Below, in pieces: positions 36,753-44,047 of a stretch of 64,000 nucleotides of DNA. Within the stretch, counting starts at the first letter, position 1, and each line of letters starts with the position of its first letter. The DNA is from BJGO01 sp964640655 (GTDB taxonomy: Bacteria > Bacteroidota > Bacteroidia > Chitinophagales > UBA10324): positions 62,001 through 126,000 of the forward strand of contig CAZXFT010000004.1 in the NCBI GenBank assembly GCA_964640655.1, given 5' to 3'. The translations under genes and the position numbers were made by a program. Under the pieces are notes generated by a model. The model was not told where the DNA came from and did not search any database. It saw only the letters and a list, made by a program, of their open reading frames with translations.

Positions 36753-38240
36753 ATGAAAAATAAACTTACCCTGCTCTTAGTGTGCCTCATCAGCAGCACC
36801 GTTCTTTTTGCACAAACCGACGAAGACGCCTTGCGCTTTTCTCAACTCACCCCCGTTGGCACAGCGCGCTTCACCGGTGCCGGTGGTGCCTTTGGTGCAC
36901 TGGGTGCCGATGTGTCATCGCTGTCCATCAACCCTGCCGGTGTGGCAATGTTTCGTATGAATGAGTTCACTTTTACACCTGGACTGTCTTTCATTAATTC
37001 CAATAGCGAGTTTCAGAAAAACGAAAACGAATCGCGCAAGTACAATTTCAATGTCAGCAACTTTGGCTTTGTATGGGTATCGCTTAACGACAGTAAAGAT
37101 GCCCGCTGGAAAAGCACCAACTTCTCCTTCGGTGCCAACCGTATGGCCAACTTCCACAACGACATATATTACAAAGGACTCAACACATCCAACTCGCTGA
37201 TGAACAATTACCTCAGCTATCTGGGCAATGGTACGGTCTCTCCAACCTCACTTCCCGATGTTTTTCCGTTTGATATATCTCTGGCTTACGATACTAAACT
37301 TATAAGCTATGCTTCCGCTAACAACACCTACAAAAGTTCACTGACCAAAGCCGGACTCGAGCAATCAAAAACCAATACCACCCGCGGCGGTCTCAGCGAA
37401 TACTACTTTGCCTTTGGCGGAAACTACGGCGATAAACTATATGTTGGCGCGTCTCTGAACATGCCTTTTCTGCGCTATGTAACTCAAAACACCTTCAGCG
37501 AACGCGACCGCAACGACAGCATTGCCGACTTTGTACAATACGACTTTACCAACAACATACGCACCACCGGAGTAGGCATCAACATCAAAGCAGGCTTAAT
37601 ATACCGCGCCAACGATTTCTTCCGCCTCGGTGCTTCAATTCATTCTCCTACATTTTTTTCTATGACCGATCGCTACTCGGCTTCTATGAATTCCACCTTT
37701 GTCAGCGGCACGTACGAAAGCAGCTCGCCTAACGGCAACTTCAACTACTCTCTTGTTACTCCCTGGCGTGTGGTGGGTTCTGCGGCATTGCTGTTTAAGA
37801 AATATGGCTTCCTCAGTATGGATTACGAGTTCGTGGACTACTCCGCTTCTTATTTCAACTTCAACAGCGGCAGCACCTCCGATAAAGAATTTGAAAACAC
37901 ACAGAACAACCTCATCAATGCCAAGTACACCGCTGCAGGCAACCTGCGCCTCGGTGCCGAAGCTGTGCTCGACATATTCCGTTTGCGTGCCGGTTATGCC
38001 ATGTTTGGTTCACCATTTAAATCCGGGGTTGGGGTAGAAGGTTTCAACAATGCCTTTAATAATGTAAGTGCAGGCTTTGGCTTTCGCGAAAACGACTTCT
38101 ATCTCGACTTTGCATTTGTGCGAAGTATGTTTAAATCATACGAGCAACCTTACTCACTGGGTGGCGGACAGGAAGTGCCCGGCGCCAAGGTAAGCACAGG
38201 ACTCAACCATTTTTTAATTACAGTGGGGTTTAAGTACTAA
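36753..38240 (+). CDS. OMPP1/FadL-like outer-membrane transport protein
   Basis: 495 residues from ATG 36753; the frame from 36717 adds 12 residues before the signal peptide and is rejected. The signal peptide ends at VLFAQ (about 20). The mature N-terminus has ALRFSQLTPVGTARFTGAGGAFGALGADVSSLSINPAGVAMF, typical of the FadL/TodX-like 14-strand barrels often called hemin receptors in Bacteroidota. Aromatic amphipathic strands continue to a C-terminal FKY. The substrate is unknown. The DNA is more GC-rich than the surroundings. It starts 38 nt after the low-complexity gene. Confidence 0.78.
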   Translation: MKNKLTLLLVCLISSTVLFAQTDEDALRFSQLTPVGTARFTGAGGAFGALGADVSSLSINPAGVAMFRMNEFTFTPGLSFINSNSEFQKNENESRKYNFNVSNFGFVWVSLNDSKDARWKSTNFSFGANRMANFHNDIYYKGLNTSNSLMNNYLSYLGNGTVSPTSLPDVFPFDISLAYDTKLISYASANNTYKSSLTKAGLEQSKTNTTRGGLSEYYFAFGGNYGDKLYVGASLNMPFLRYVTQNTFSERDRNDSIADFVQYDFTNNIRTTGVGINIKAGLIYRANDFFRLGASIHSPTFFSMTDRYSASMNSTFVSGTYESSSPNGNFNYSLVTPWRVVGSAALLFKKYGFLSMDYEFVDYSASYFNFNSGSTSDKEFENTQNNLINAKYTAAGNLRLGAEAVLDIFRLRAGYAMFGSPFKSGVGVEGFNNAFNNVSAGFGFRENDFYLDFAFVRSMFKSYEQPYSLGGGQEVPGAKVSTGLNHFLITVGFKY

Positions 38241-38577
38241 TACTCGCCTTTGTTTATTCTGAACTAAACTTAAGCTAAGTGAAGAACCACTTTCACTTTT
38301 AGCTTACTGTAGTGTTTCTATAAAAAAGAATTATACCGTACCCCCATCGGCCTGCAAGTCCTTTACTCCCAATAGTTATCGGGACCTATCCATTCCTTAT
38401 ACATTCTTAGCCGCTCCACTGTCATTCTCAACGCAGTAAAGCACCTCAATAGTTAACGCCTTTGCTACATCATTAATGTTCAACCACCCGCTTTGCATCC
38501 ATTGCGAAAAAAAAATAAACAAAAAAAAACCCGCCACTCGCGGGGTTTTCTGTTTCATTCAAGTTTCAAATGCAAGT
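38241..38577. other. 337-bp intergenic region between convergent genes
   Basis: No gene is visible. It contains an imperfect hairpin at 38272-38305 (AAGCTAA-GTGAA / TTCAC-TTTTAGCTT), the near-palindrome TCCCAATAGTTATCGGGA at 38367-38384, and a terminator next to the downstream minus-strand gene. Short ORFs here have no support. Confidence 0.6.
38510..38549 (-). terminator. Intrinsic terminator of the T9SS cargo gene ending at 38578
   Basis: On the minus strand AAAACCCCGC and GCGGGTTTT form a stem with one bulged base, followed by two long T-runs (nine T, then nine T after a short interruption). It lies just after the stop of the 38578-40191 gene. Confidence 0.85.
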
Positions 38578-40191
38578 TCATCGCTGTACCACCACCTTCT
38601 TCGTTATCCTTACTTGATCATTATTCACACTCAGCAAGTAAGTCCCCGCAGGCAGAAAACGTGCATCTATCATATTGGTGCTTCCATCGGGTACGGTGCC
38701 GTTAACCACACTGCGGCCCAGCATATCCACTAAGCGATACTCCACATCACTGCCAAAAAACTGAGGCATAAAGTTTATAAACTGGTCTGCGGGGTTAGGG
38801 TACAGCAGCACCTGCACGGTACTGTCTGTAGGCTCTTCGGGTGGGCTCAGGTGGCAACCCGGTATCAGGCAACCCATACTATCTACTTTTACCAGCCAGC
38901 CACTCGAAAGCCCGTTTACATCATCCGTTAAGTAGCCGCTCAATATGAATCCTTTGTCGGGGCAAGTGTCAAGGTCGTAGTTGTAATAATTATAATAGGC
39001 ATAGTTATTAGGCTTAATGTAATTATATAACCTGCGCCATACTAATTCCCCCTGATTCGTAATTCGTGATAAATGCCAAAAACGAGCAGGTAAGTTTAAC
39101 TCAGGAGGAATCGTGGTGTCAAAAAGAACACCATAAAGTGTATAAGTTCCAGATAACATAAAGTCACCGCAAGGCAATTCTATAGTATTGTATGACCAAT
39201 CGCAAGAATTACAACGATAACCACCCGGATTATAAATCCATTGTTTCTGACCGGCACTGTCTAATTTTAAAAAAACACCGTATGAGTATTGATAATCAAT
39301 CGAAGGACTATACGTATATCTCTGCGTTGCTATAAGAAATCCACCGTCTTTAGTGGCTATTACATCTTCCACTCCATATAGCGAATCGGCAAAGCTGCCC
39401 TGATAGAAATAATCTATAAAATTGCCTAAAGAGTCTATGCGGCGGGCTATGATTCGACTGATTGAGGCTAATGAGGCTACTTGCTTTGTTACACTGGAGA
39501 ATAAAAGAAGTTTATTAGATGTATGGTGAATTAATTTAGGTAGAATTTCGCTGTACCCCGGAGTATGATAATTAAAACTACTTAGTAAGTTTCCGCTTGT
39601 ATCAATTAAATAACAATGTATTCGTTGACTATTGCCATTCTCAATAGCTGATACTGCTGCATAAATTTTACCATTATAGCAGTATAAATTTTGTGATAAT
39701 TCCGGCATATGTGCGAAGTTAATATTGTTTAAGTTGTGTTCAACGGACTGATTGCTTATGGTATCGTAAATTAGTAAATATGGGTAAATTGAATCAGTAA
39801 TATAATCAAAGTTATAGCCTAACATAAAGTATTTGTGGTTTAATGACAATAATGCTTTAGGCGCAATAGCGCGTATTAACATTTCCTTGTTTGAAAGCAA
39901 TATTTTCTTTTCTTGAATATTTCCAACAGAGTCAATAATTAAAAAAGCATTCACCTCACTATTAGAAACTGTTGTACTGTCAGGCACAGCACCCACAACA
40001 AAGAAGTTGTTGCCTTGAACATTGAGGTTTGTTATTGCTAAGTAAAAATCATAACCTTCAGTGCTTTTAATAATATTATAAATCTTATTAAACCTCGTTT
40101 GAGCAAACGAAACGTTTAAAGAAAAGAGAATAAAAAATAAAGGTAGGCATACTATGCCTACCTTTATTTTCAATAAATTAATGTTGCACAT
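38578..40191 (-). CDS. Secreted protein with type A T9SS sorting domain
   Basis: 537 residues. A signal peptide (MCNINLLKIKVG..., cleavage after VSFAQ, about residue 31) is followed by a beta-propeller-like region with repeated phrases such as YDTISNQS, LIDTSGNLLSSF, RIDSLGNFIDYFYQG and DGGFLIATQRYT. A type A sorting domain (VLLYPNPADQFINFMPQF ... ITKKVVVQR) ends the protein. Its specific role is unknown. ATG 40191 overlaps the stop of the upstream cargo gene by 14 nt. A perfect 18-bp-arm hairpin lies inside the signal-peptide codons (40134-40170). The C-terminal quarter is visibly more GC-rich than the rest. Confidence 0.8.
   Translation of the reverse strand: MCNINLLKIKVGIVCLPLFFILFSLNVSFAQTRFNKIYNIIKSTEGYDFYLAITNLNVQGNNFFVVGAVPDSTTVSNSEVNAFLIIDSVGNIQEKKILLSNKEMLIRAIAPKALLSLNHKYFMLGYNFDYITDSIYPYLLIYDTISNQSVEHNLNNINFAHMPELSQNLYCYNGKIYAAVSAIENGNSQRIHCYLIDTSGNLLSSFNYHTPGYSEILPKLIHHTSNKLLLFSSVTKQVASLASISRIIARRIDSLGNFIDYFYQGSFADSLYGVEDVIATKDGGFLIATQRYTYSPSIDYQYSYGVFLKLDSAGQKQWIYNPGGYRCNSCDWSYNTIELPCGDFMLSGTYTLYGVLFDTTIPPELNLPARFWHLSRITNQGELVWRRLYNYIKPNNYAYYNYYNYDLDTCPDKGFILSGYLTDDVNGLSSGWLVKVDSMGCLIPGCHLSPPEEPTDSTVQVLLYPNPADQFINFMPQFFGSDVEYRLVDMLGRSVVNGTVPDGSTNMIDARFLPAGTYLLSVNNDQVRITKKVVVQR
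40134..40170 (-). terminator. Perfect hairpin inside signal-peptide codons; terminator-like
   Basis: Arms 40134-40151 and 40153-40170 are an 18-bp perfect inverted repeat around a single base (core AAGGTAGGCATA / TATGCCTACCTT). On the minus strand it follows the stop of the 670-residue cargo gene by only 8 nt and runs into TTTATTTTTTATTC. It looks like that gene's terminator, but it also encodes residues ~7-20 of the next protein. Confidence 0.75.
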
Positions 40192-42190
40192 GCAGCTTAG
40201 TTTGCAGTACTCGGTCAGTTGATTGCAGTTGAATCATATAAACACCGTTTTCGAGTTTGGCTGAGTTTAATATATATTGCCCTGTTTTTGCATCTACTGT
40301 GGCATTCATCACCTCTATACCGCTGGTATTAAATATGCGCAGGGAAGTGATATTAGTACCTGCGCCAAAAGGCACCCAACTAATGGTACTGTATTCACCC
40401 GCCGGGTTAGGATAAACCCCAACCCCTCCCATCACAATCACATCCGGCACACCCACACCCGTAACCGTGTAACACTCGCTGCGCGTGCTGCAACCATTAC
40501 CATCTGTAAGCACCACATAATACAAACCATTTTGCGCGGCCACATAAGTTTGGCCGTTAGCCCCGCTAATGGGCTGCTCGCTTTCGCAGTGGTACCATTG
40601 GTAGCTAACCCCTGCCTGCACTGCCGTAAGCGTGTTATTACTTTGCTGTACAGCGGCATTCAGCCCAAATACAGTAAGTACAGTTTGGTTAATGATGCTA
40701 TCGCAGCCCTTGTAGTTATGCAGCGTATCGCCGTATGTACCGCTCACATAGCGGTATGCACCGTGCAGCCATATAGAATCTCCATTACATATAGCAGCAT
40801 CATTGGTATTTACAACAGCAGCCGTAAAGCAAATCGTATCACACGGCGAACCTATAATAGGCCCAAGATGAAGTGTTTGAATTGTATTAGGATAACCATA
40901 ACAAGTAATATTGTTAAACGATAAAACATTTTGATTGTAATTGCATCCAACGCCAAAAACATCAGGGGTCTCAATACATCTTAACCTTAATACATCATTA
41001 TCCGTAGGAGTAATGATTAAGTCGTATCGATACTTTTCCATATTGAAGTATATCCTTCCGTTCGGAGCTAACTGCAACTGTGACCAATATTTTCGATTAT
41101 TGTCATTCGTAAATAGATTGTGCTGTGCTACAAGATATTTAGATCCTGATGGATTTGACAACGATAAGTTATATTGATAGACTTTATTTCCTGTTGCGGC
41201 ATATAGCAAATTCGCGTTTGGTGAAAATTCAATACTATAAAAAAAGTTTGGTCCATTGGGATGGTCGAACGTAGTTAGTGAATCAACAATTTTAAAATTA
41301 GAAATTTGACCGGTACATCTATCAAATTCAGCCTTACACACATGTTTATTAAAATTACACCAAGCAATTTTATTTCCGGTAGCATTTACTGTTATTTCTC
41401 CTTCGGTAGGTGTTCCTGTGAAAGGGCTACTGATAAATTGTGTTAAAGTATCCCCAATGCCGTTTGGAGTTAATAAAAATGAATGACAATAAGTGCCGTT
41501 AGAAGTCATAATAATGGGGAAGGGAGCAGGCTCGCGGTCGATAAAAAAATTCATAATCCATAAATCACGGCCATTAGCGTGTTTAATAGCAAATATTTTC
41601 CCGGATAACACATCATAATTCACCTTCTTATAGAGTACATTCTTTTCTATCACTTCTCCCAGTCCTCCATTTAAGCTCATATCTACAAGATGGTAAATAA
41701 AGTAATTTGCATATGTAGGGTATAGTGTCCAGTTAGGCTCTGAAGGATCCATGCCACCCCAAAATGCTTCAAAAACATAATAGATATTATTGCTGCCAGG
41801 TTTGGGAGCAATAAGAACTCCGTTAGCAAGTTCTTGGCCATGGGCTAATGAATCGTCGGTTATAATACCTATGCCACTACTAAGAAAGCAGTGTAAATGA
41901 TCTCCGTTGGCCATTATCTCGTGGTTTTTGTTATAAATTTTACAGCCATTAGTATAAAATAAAAGATTTCCGGCAGAATCGGATATGCTGGCGCAGCCCT
42001 CAATAAATCCCATAGCTGTTGAAGCAACAATCTCGGGTTCACCATTATTGAATGATAATATTCGGCCATTATTAAGTCCGACACCAATGCACCAGTTATT
42101 AAACTCCCCTTGAGCACTTGAGTAATATGTTGTCAAACAAAAAATACCGAAGCATAACATAGCAAAATAGTTTATTAAACGCATATCCAT
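40178..42190 (-). CDS. Secreted beta-propeller protein with type A T9SS sorting domain
   Basis: 670 residues. The signal peptide ends at YYSSAQ (about 26). It is followed by NNWCIGVGLNNGRILSFNNGEP and SISDSAGNLLFYTNGCKIYNKNHEIMANGDHL, the start of a family of Bacteroidota propeller proteins (usually NNWYFG...DxxGNLLFYTDG) that carry sorting domains. Around 440-560 is a Cys-containing Ig-like region (CDTICFTAAVVNTNDAAICNG, YQWYHCESEQPISGANGQTY). The C-terminal type A sorting domain is VGVYPNPAGEYSTISW to TKLHVQH. The C-terminal third is clearly more GC-rich than the N-terminal two thirds. ATG 42190 is used; ATG 42184 is equally possible. Confidence 0.82.
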   Translation of the reverse strand: MDMRLINYFAMLCFGIFCLTTYYSSAQGEFNNWCIGVGLNNGRILSFNNGEPEIVASTAMGFIEGCASISDSAGNLLFYTNGCKIYNKNHEIMANGDHLHCFLSSGIGIITDDSLAHGQELANGVLIAPKPGSNNIYYVFEAFWGGMDPSEPNWTLYPTYANYFIYHLVDMSLNGGLGEVIEKNVLYKKVNYDVLSGKIFAIKHANGRDLWIMNFFIDREPAPFPIIMTSNGTYCHSFLLTPNGIGDTLTQFISSPFTGTPTEGEITVNATGNKIAWCNFNKHVCKAEFDRCTGQISNFKIVDSLTTFDHPNGPNFFYSIEFSPNANLLYAATGNKVYQYNLSLSNPSGSKYLVAQHNLFTNDNNRKYWSQLQLAPNGRIYFNMEKYRYDLIITPTDNDVLRLRCIETPDVFGVGCNYNQNVLSFNNITCYGYPNTIQTLHLGPIIGSPCDTICFTAAVVNTNDAAICNGDSIWLHGAYRYVSGTYGDTLHNYKGCDSIINQTVLTVFGLNAAVQQSNNTLTAVQAGVSYQWYHCESEQPISGANGQTYVAAQNGLYYVVLTDGNGCSTRSECYTVTGVGVPDVIVMGGVGVYPNPAGEYSTISWVPFGAGTNITSLRIFNTSGIEVMNATVDAKTGQYILNSAKLENGVYMIQLQSTDRVLQTKLHVQH

Positions 42191-42195
42191 CTGTA

Positions 42196-42375
42196 TTAAT
42201 GATTAACAATCAATTTACCGCTGTCAATTTTATTCCCTTTACAATCGGTAATCTGGTAAAAGTAAATACCTGAATTGAAGTCAGAAGTGTTAATACTCAA
42301 TGTAGAACTAATTTGAGTTTTCATTATCAGTCTTCCATATACATCATCAACATTAAAATCAATATACGATAAAGA
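42196..42375 (-). pseudogene. Orphan fragment of a type A T9SS sorting domain
   Basis: The minus-strand frame ending at the TAA of 42196-42198 reads 59 residues back to an in-frame TAA at 42376-42378. It contains SYIDFNVDDVYGRLIMKTQ, LSINTSDFNSGIYFYQITD and ends GKLIVNH. This is the familiar last part of a type A sorting domain (DxxGRxI ... L..GIYFxxI ... KLIV). There is no start codon context, signal peptide or passenger. It is a relic of a third cargo gene whose 5' part is gone. Confidence 0.75.
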
Positions 42376-42383
42376 TTAGCATT

Positions 42384-42420
42384 AGCTGCGCTGTGCTTAA
42401 GCCTGTTAAGCTACGCAGCT
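42384..42420. repeat. Imperfect inverted repeat beside the sorting-domain relic
   Basis: Arms AGCTGCG (42384-42390) and CGCAGCT (42414-42420), with inner arms GCTTAA and TTAAGC around a 5-nt loop, separated by small internal loops. There is no T-run. It sits at the broken end of the relic. Confidence 0.6.
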
Positions 42421-42496
42421 TCTTAGGTTTAGTGGTGCTTTTCATATAGATAGTTTTTCTTAACCCAAATATACCCTCCCCAAACCCCAAAGTCAA

Positions 42497-42512
42497 TACC
42501 CCATTCGGGGTA
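42497..42512. repeat. Small perfect hairpin at the left edge of the 21-bp array
   Basis: TACCCC ATTC GGGGTA is a 6-bp stem with a 4-nt loop, ending 7 bp before the first array unit. Confidence 0.65.
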
Positions 42513-42519
42513 ATTTACA

Positions 42520-42793
42520 TTTTAACAACTTCACCGTGCCAACTAACGGCCTTGTTTTAACATGTGTGTGCTCCGTTTTAACAACTCAACGCGCCGTTTT
42601 AACTAATGCGCACGTTGTTTTAATAAGTATTACGCTCGTTTTTCAGTGTTTCCGCTTCGTTTATGCTTGTCATAACCTTGTTATTGAATGTATTTACCTT
42701 GTTATTAAAAGTGTCAACGCTGTAAATGCAAGTAAGGCCTTATCAAACGCATCTAATCCCCCTGTTTATTATTCCGTTTTAATCCAAGTTATC
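42520..42793. repeat. Degenerate tandem array with strict 21-bp period
   Basis: The first TTTTAAC unit starts at 42520, then a 14-bp partial unit, then phase-locked units start at 42555, 42576, 42597, 42618, 42639, 42660, 42681, 42702, 42723 and 42744. A shortened unit follows at 42765, with a last TTTTAA at 42777. Within a unit, T-rich positions 1-4 (TTTTAAC in the left-hand units), G/C at 10, T at 11, C at 17 and YG at 20-21 are conserved, while positions 12-16 vary freely. T11 is kept in every full unit and G21 in nearly all. Units decay from left to right. It is not a CRISPR: there is no long identical repeat. 21 bp is two helical turns, so the T-tracts face the same side. It lies 150 bp upstream of the 42940 gene. 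Confidence 0.8.
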
Positions 42794-42939
42794 AAAATTA
42801 ATTTATACATTATCAGCATATTATAATAAAAATACCTATTTATGGATAACTATAATGTAACATTTTTGCTTTGCATTCATTAAAGGCACCACACTAAAAA
42901 ATAACACGTATGAAAAAAACTCAATAAAGTTGACTCAAC

Positions 42940-43866
42940 ATGTACAAAGCTGTACTCGCCAACGCCTCCGACCCGGCTAACAAGCCAACAACCGATTCCA
43001 TCATCACGCTGAAAGATGCTATCACTCGTCTTGCCGCTTATGTGCAGCAAATCGTCCTCGTAGCCACTCAGCAGCTAACAGGCATCACAGGTGCCGCAGA
43101 GCTTAAAAAATACTTCAAGCTCGAAGCCTGCAATGCTTGTTTCGTCATCATCCAGCCCGCGCTTGCCTTTTGTAAGGCCACTAACAATCCCGTACTTGCT
43201 GCCAAAATCCGCTTCTCGCTCTCTGCTCTTCAACGCATCGACGATGCCATCTTTGTCGAAAAAATGAACAGTATCAAAGATGCTCTGCAACCTTACATCA
43301 CCGACCAATCACTGCTCGATTATAATGTAACCCCACAAATGTGGCCTGCTTTCACAGCCTCTATCGAAAACTACCAGTCTGTAGAAACCAGTCCTCGTTC
43401 AGCTATCGTTACGCGCAAGTCCGAAACGCAACAATTAAAAACACTCTTTGCCGATGCCAATAGTCAGTGCAAAGACACACTCGACAGAATCGTTGCTTCT
43501 TTACGTTTCACGCACCCCGACTACTACAATAGTTATATGGACTCGCGCCGCATCGTAAACCAACCAACCATCACCACCAAGTTAAAAGCCATCGTAATAG
43601 ATGCCATCACAGGCCAACCTGTACCCATGGCCATCATCAGCATCAATGGCACAGAACAGTCTGCCATGTCAAACATCAGCGGCAAGGCACACATCAACCA
43701 GGTTAAAATCGGTATGCACACCGTAACCTGCACCGCCGAAGGTTTCCAAACCAAAACCACACCGGTACTCGAGTTCAAAAAAGGAAAATACACCACAGTA
43801 AAATTCCTCCTCCAACCCGAATCCATCGCCATTCAACTTGCCGACAATAAAATATTAGCCAATTAA
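42940..43866 (+). CDS. Unrecognised protein with C-terminal carboxypeptidase-regulatory-like domain
   Basis: 308 residues without a signal peptide. Residues 1-200 are predicted helical (KDAITRLAAYVQQIVLVATQ; LKKYFKLEACNACFVIIQPAL; VTPQMWPAFTASIENYQS). Residues ~214-298 form a CarbopepD_reg-like beta-sandwich (KLKAIVIDAITGQPVPMAI, GTEQSAMSNISGKAHINQVKIG, VTCTAEGFQTKTTP). Such domains are usually extracytoplasmic, so the lack of an export signal is odd. Five codons (ATGAAAAAAACTCAATAA) lie in the same frame at 42910. The 21-bp array and a hairpin lie upstream, and a terminator follows. The codons are more GC-rich than in many neighbours. No function is proposed. Confidence 0.7.
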   Translation: MYKAVLANASDPANKPTTDSIITLKDAITRLAAYVQQIVLVATQQLTGITGAAELKKYFKLEACNACFVIIQPALAFCKATNNPVLAAKIRFSLSALQRIDDAIFVEKMNSIKDALQPYITDQSLLDYNVTPQMWPAFTASIENYQSVETSPRSAIVTRKSETQQLKTLFADANSQCKDTLDRIVASLRFTHPDYYNSYMDSRRIVNQPTITTKLKAIVIDAITGQPVPMAIISINGTEQSAMSNISGKAHINQVKIGMHTVTCTAEGFQTKTTPVLEFKKGKYTTVKFLLQPESIAIQLADNKILAN

Positions 43867-43894
43867 TTAACCAATCAAACCTCACAACACCATC

Positions 43895-43930
43895 CAAGCC
43901 CTCCACATTAATGGAGGGCTTGTTTATTTT
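43895..43930 (+). terminator. Intrinsic terminator after the 42940 gene
   Basis: CAAGCCCTCCA / TGGAGGGCTTG is an 11-bp stem with a 6-nt loop, followed by TTTATTTT. It isolates the array-linked gene from ubiD. Confidence 0.9.
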
Positions 43931-44001
43931 ATAGGCTATTAGAAAAAAAAGCTACAGTATCAAGCCATAGAACTCAATCATACTATTCAACCTTCAAACC
44001 C

Positions 44002-44009
44002 TAACTTTG
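44002..44009 (+). promoter_or_regulatory. -7 element upstream of ubiD-like gene
   Basis: TAACTTTG fits TAnnTTTG and ends 38 nt before GTG 44048. No -33 TTG at the usual spacing. Confidence 0.4.
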
Positions 44010-44047
44010 TTTCATTCATTACCATTGCTAATAAAACCAATCAGTAC

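Noticed and set aside
38272..38305. Terminator for the FadL-like gene
   Set aside because: An imperfect hairpin is present, but no T-run follows, so I list it only as part of the intergenic description.
38476..38733. Plus-strand ORFs of 70-85 codons near 38.5 kb
   Set aside because: They run through the terminator and into the antisense of the cargo gene's sorting domain.
40277..40924. 215-codon plus-strand ORF opposite the T9SS cargo gene
   Set aside because: It is the antisense of a GC-rich coding segment with clear protein motifs on the minus strand.
42520..42793. CRISPR array
   Set aside because: The period is too short, repeats are not identical, there are no distinct spacers, and no cas genes are present.
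42536..42826. 96-codon plus-strand ORF across the 21-bp array
   Set aside because: It has heptad-like repeats only because the DNA period is 21. The most constant bases include third codon positions, there is no promoter context, and the start lies in a partial repeat unit. Kept as a DNA repeat, not a gene.
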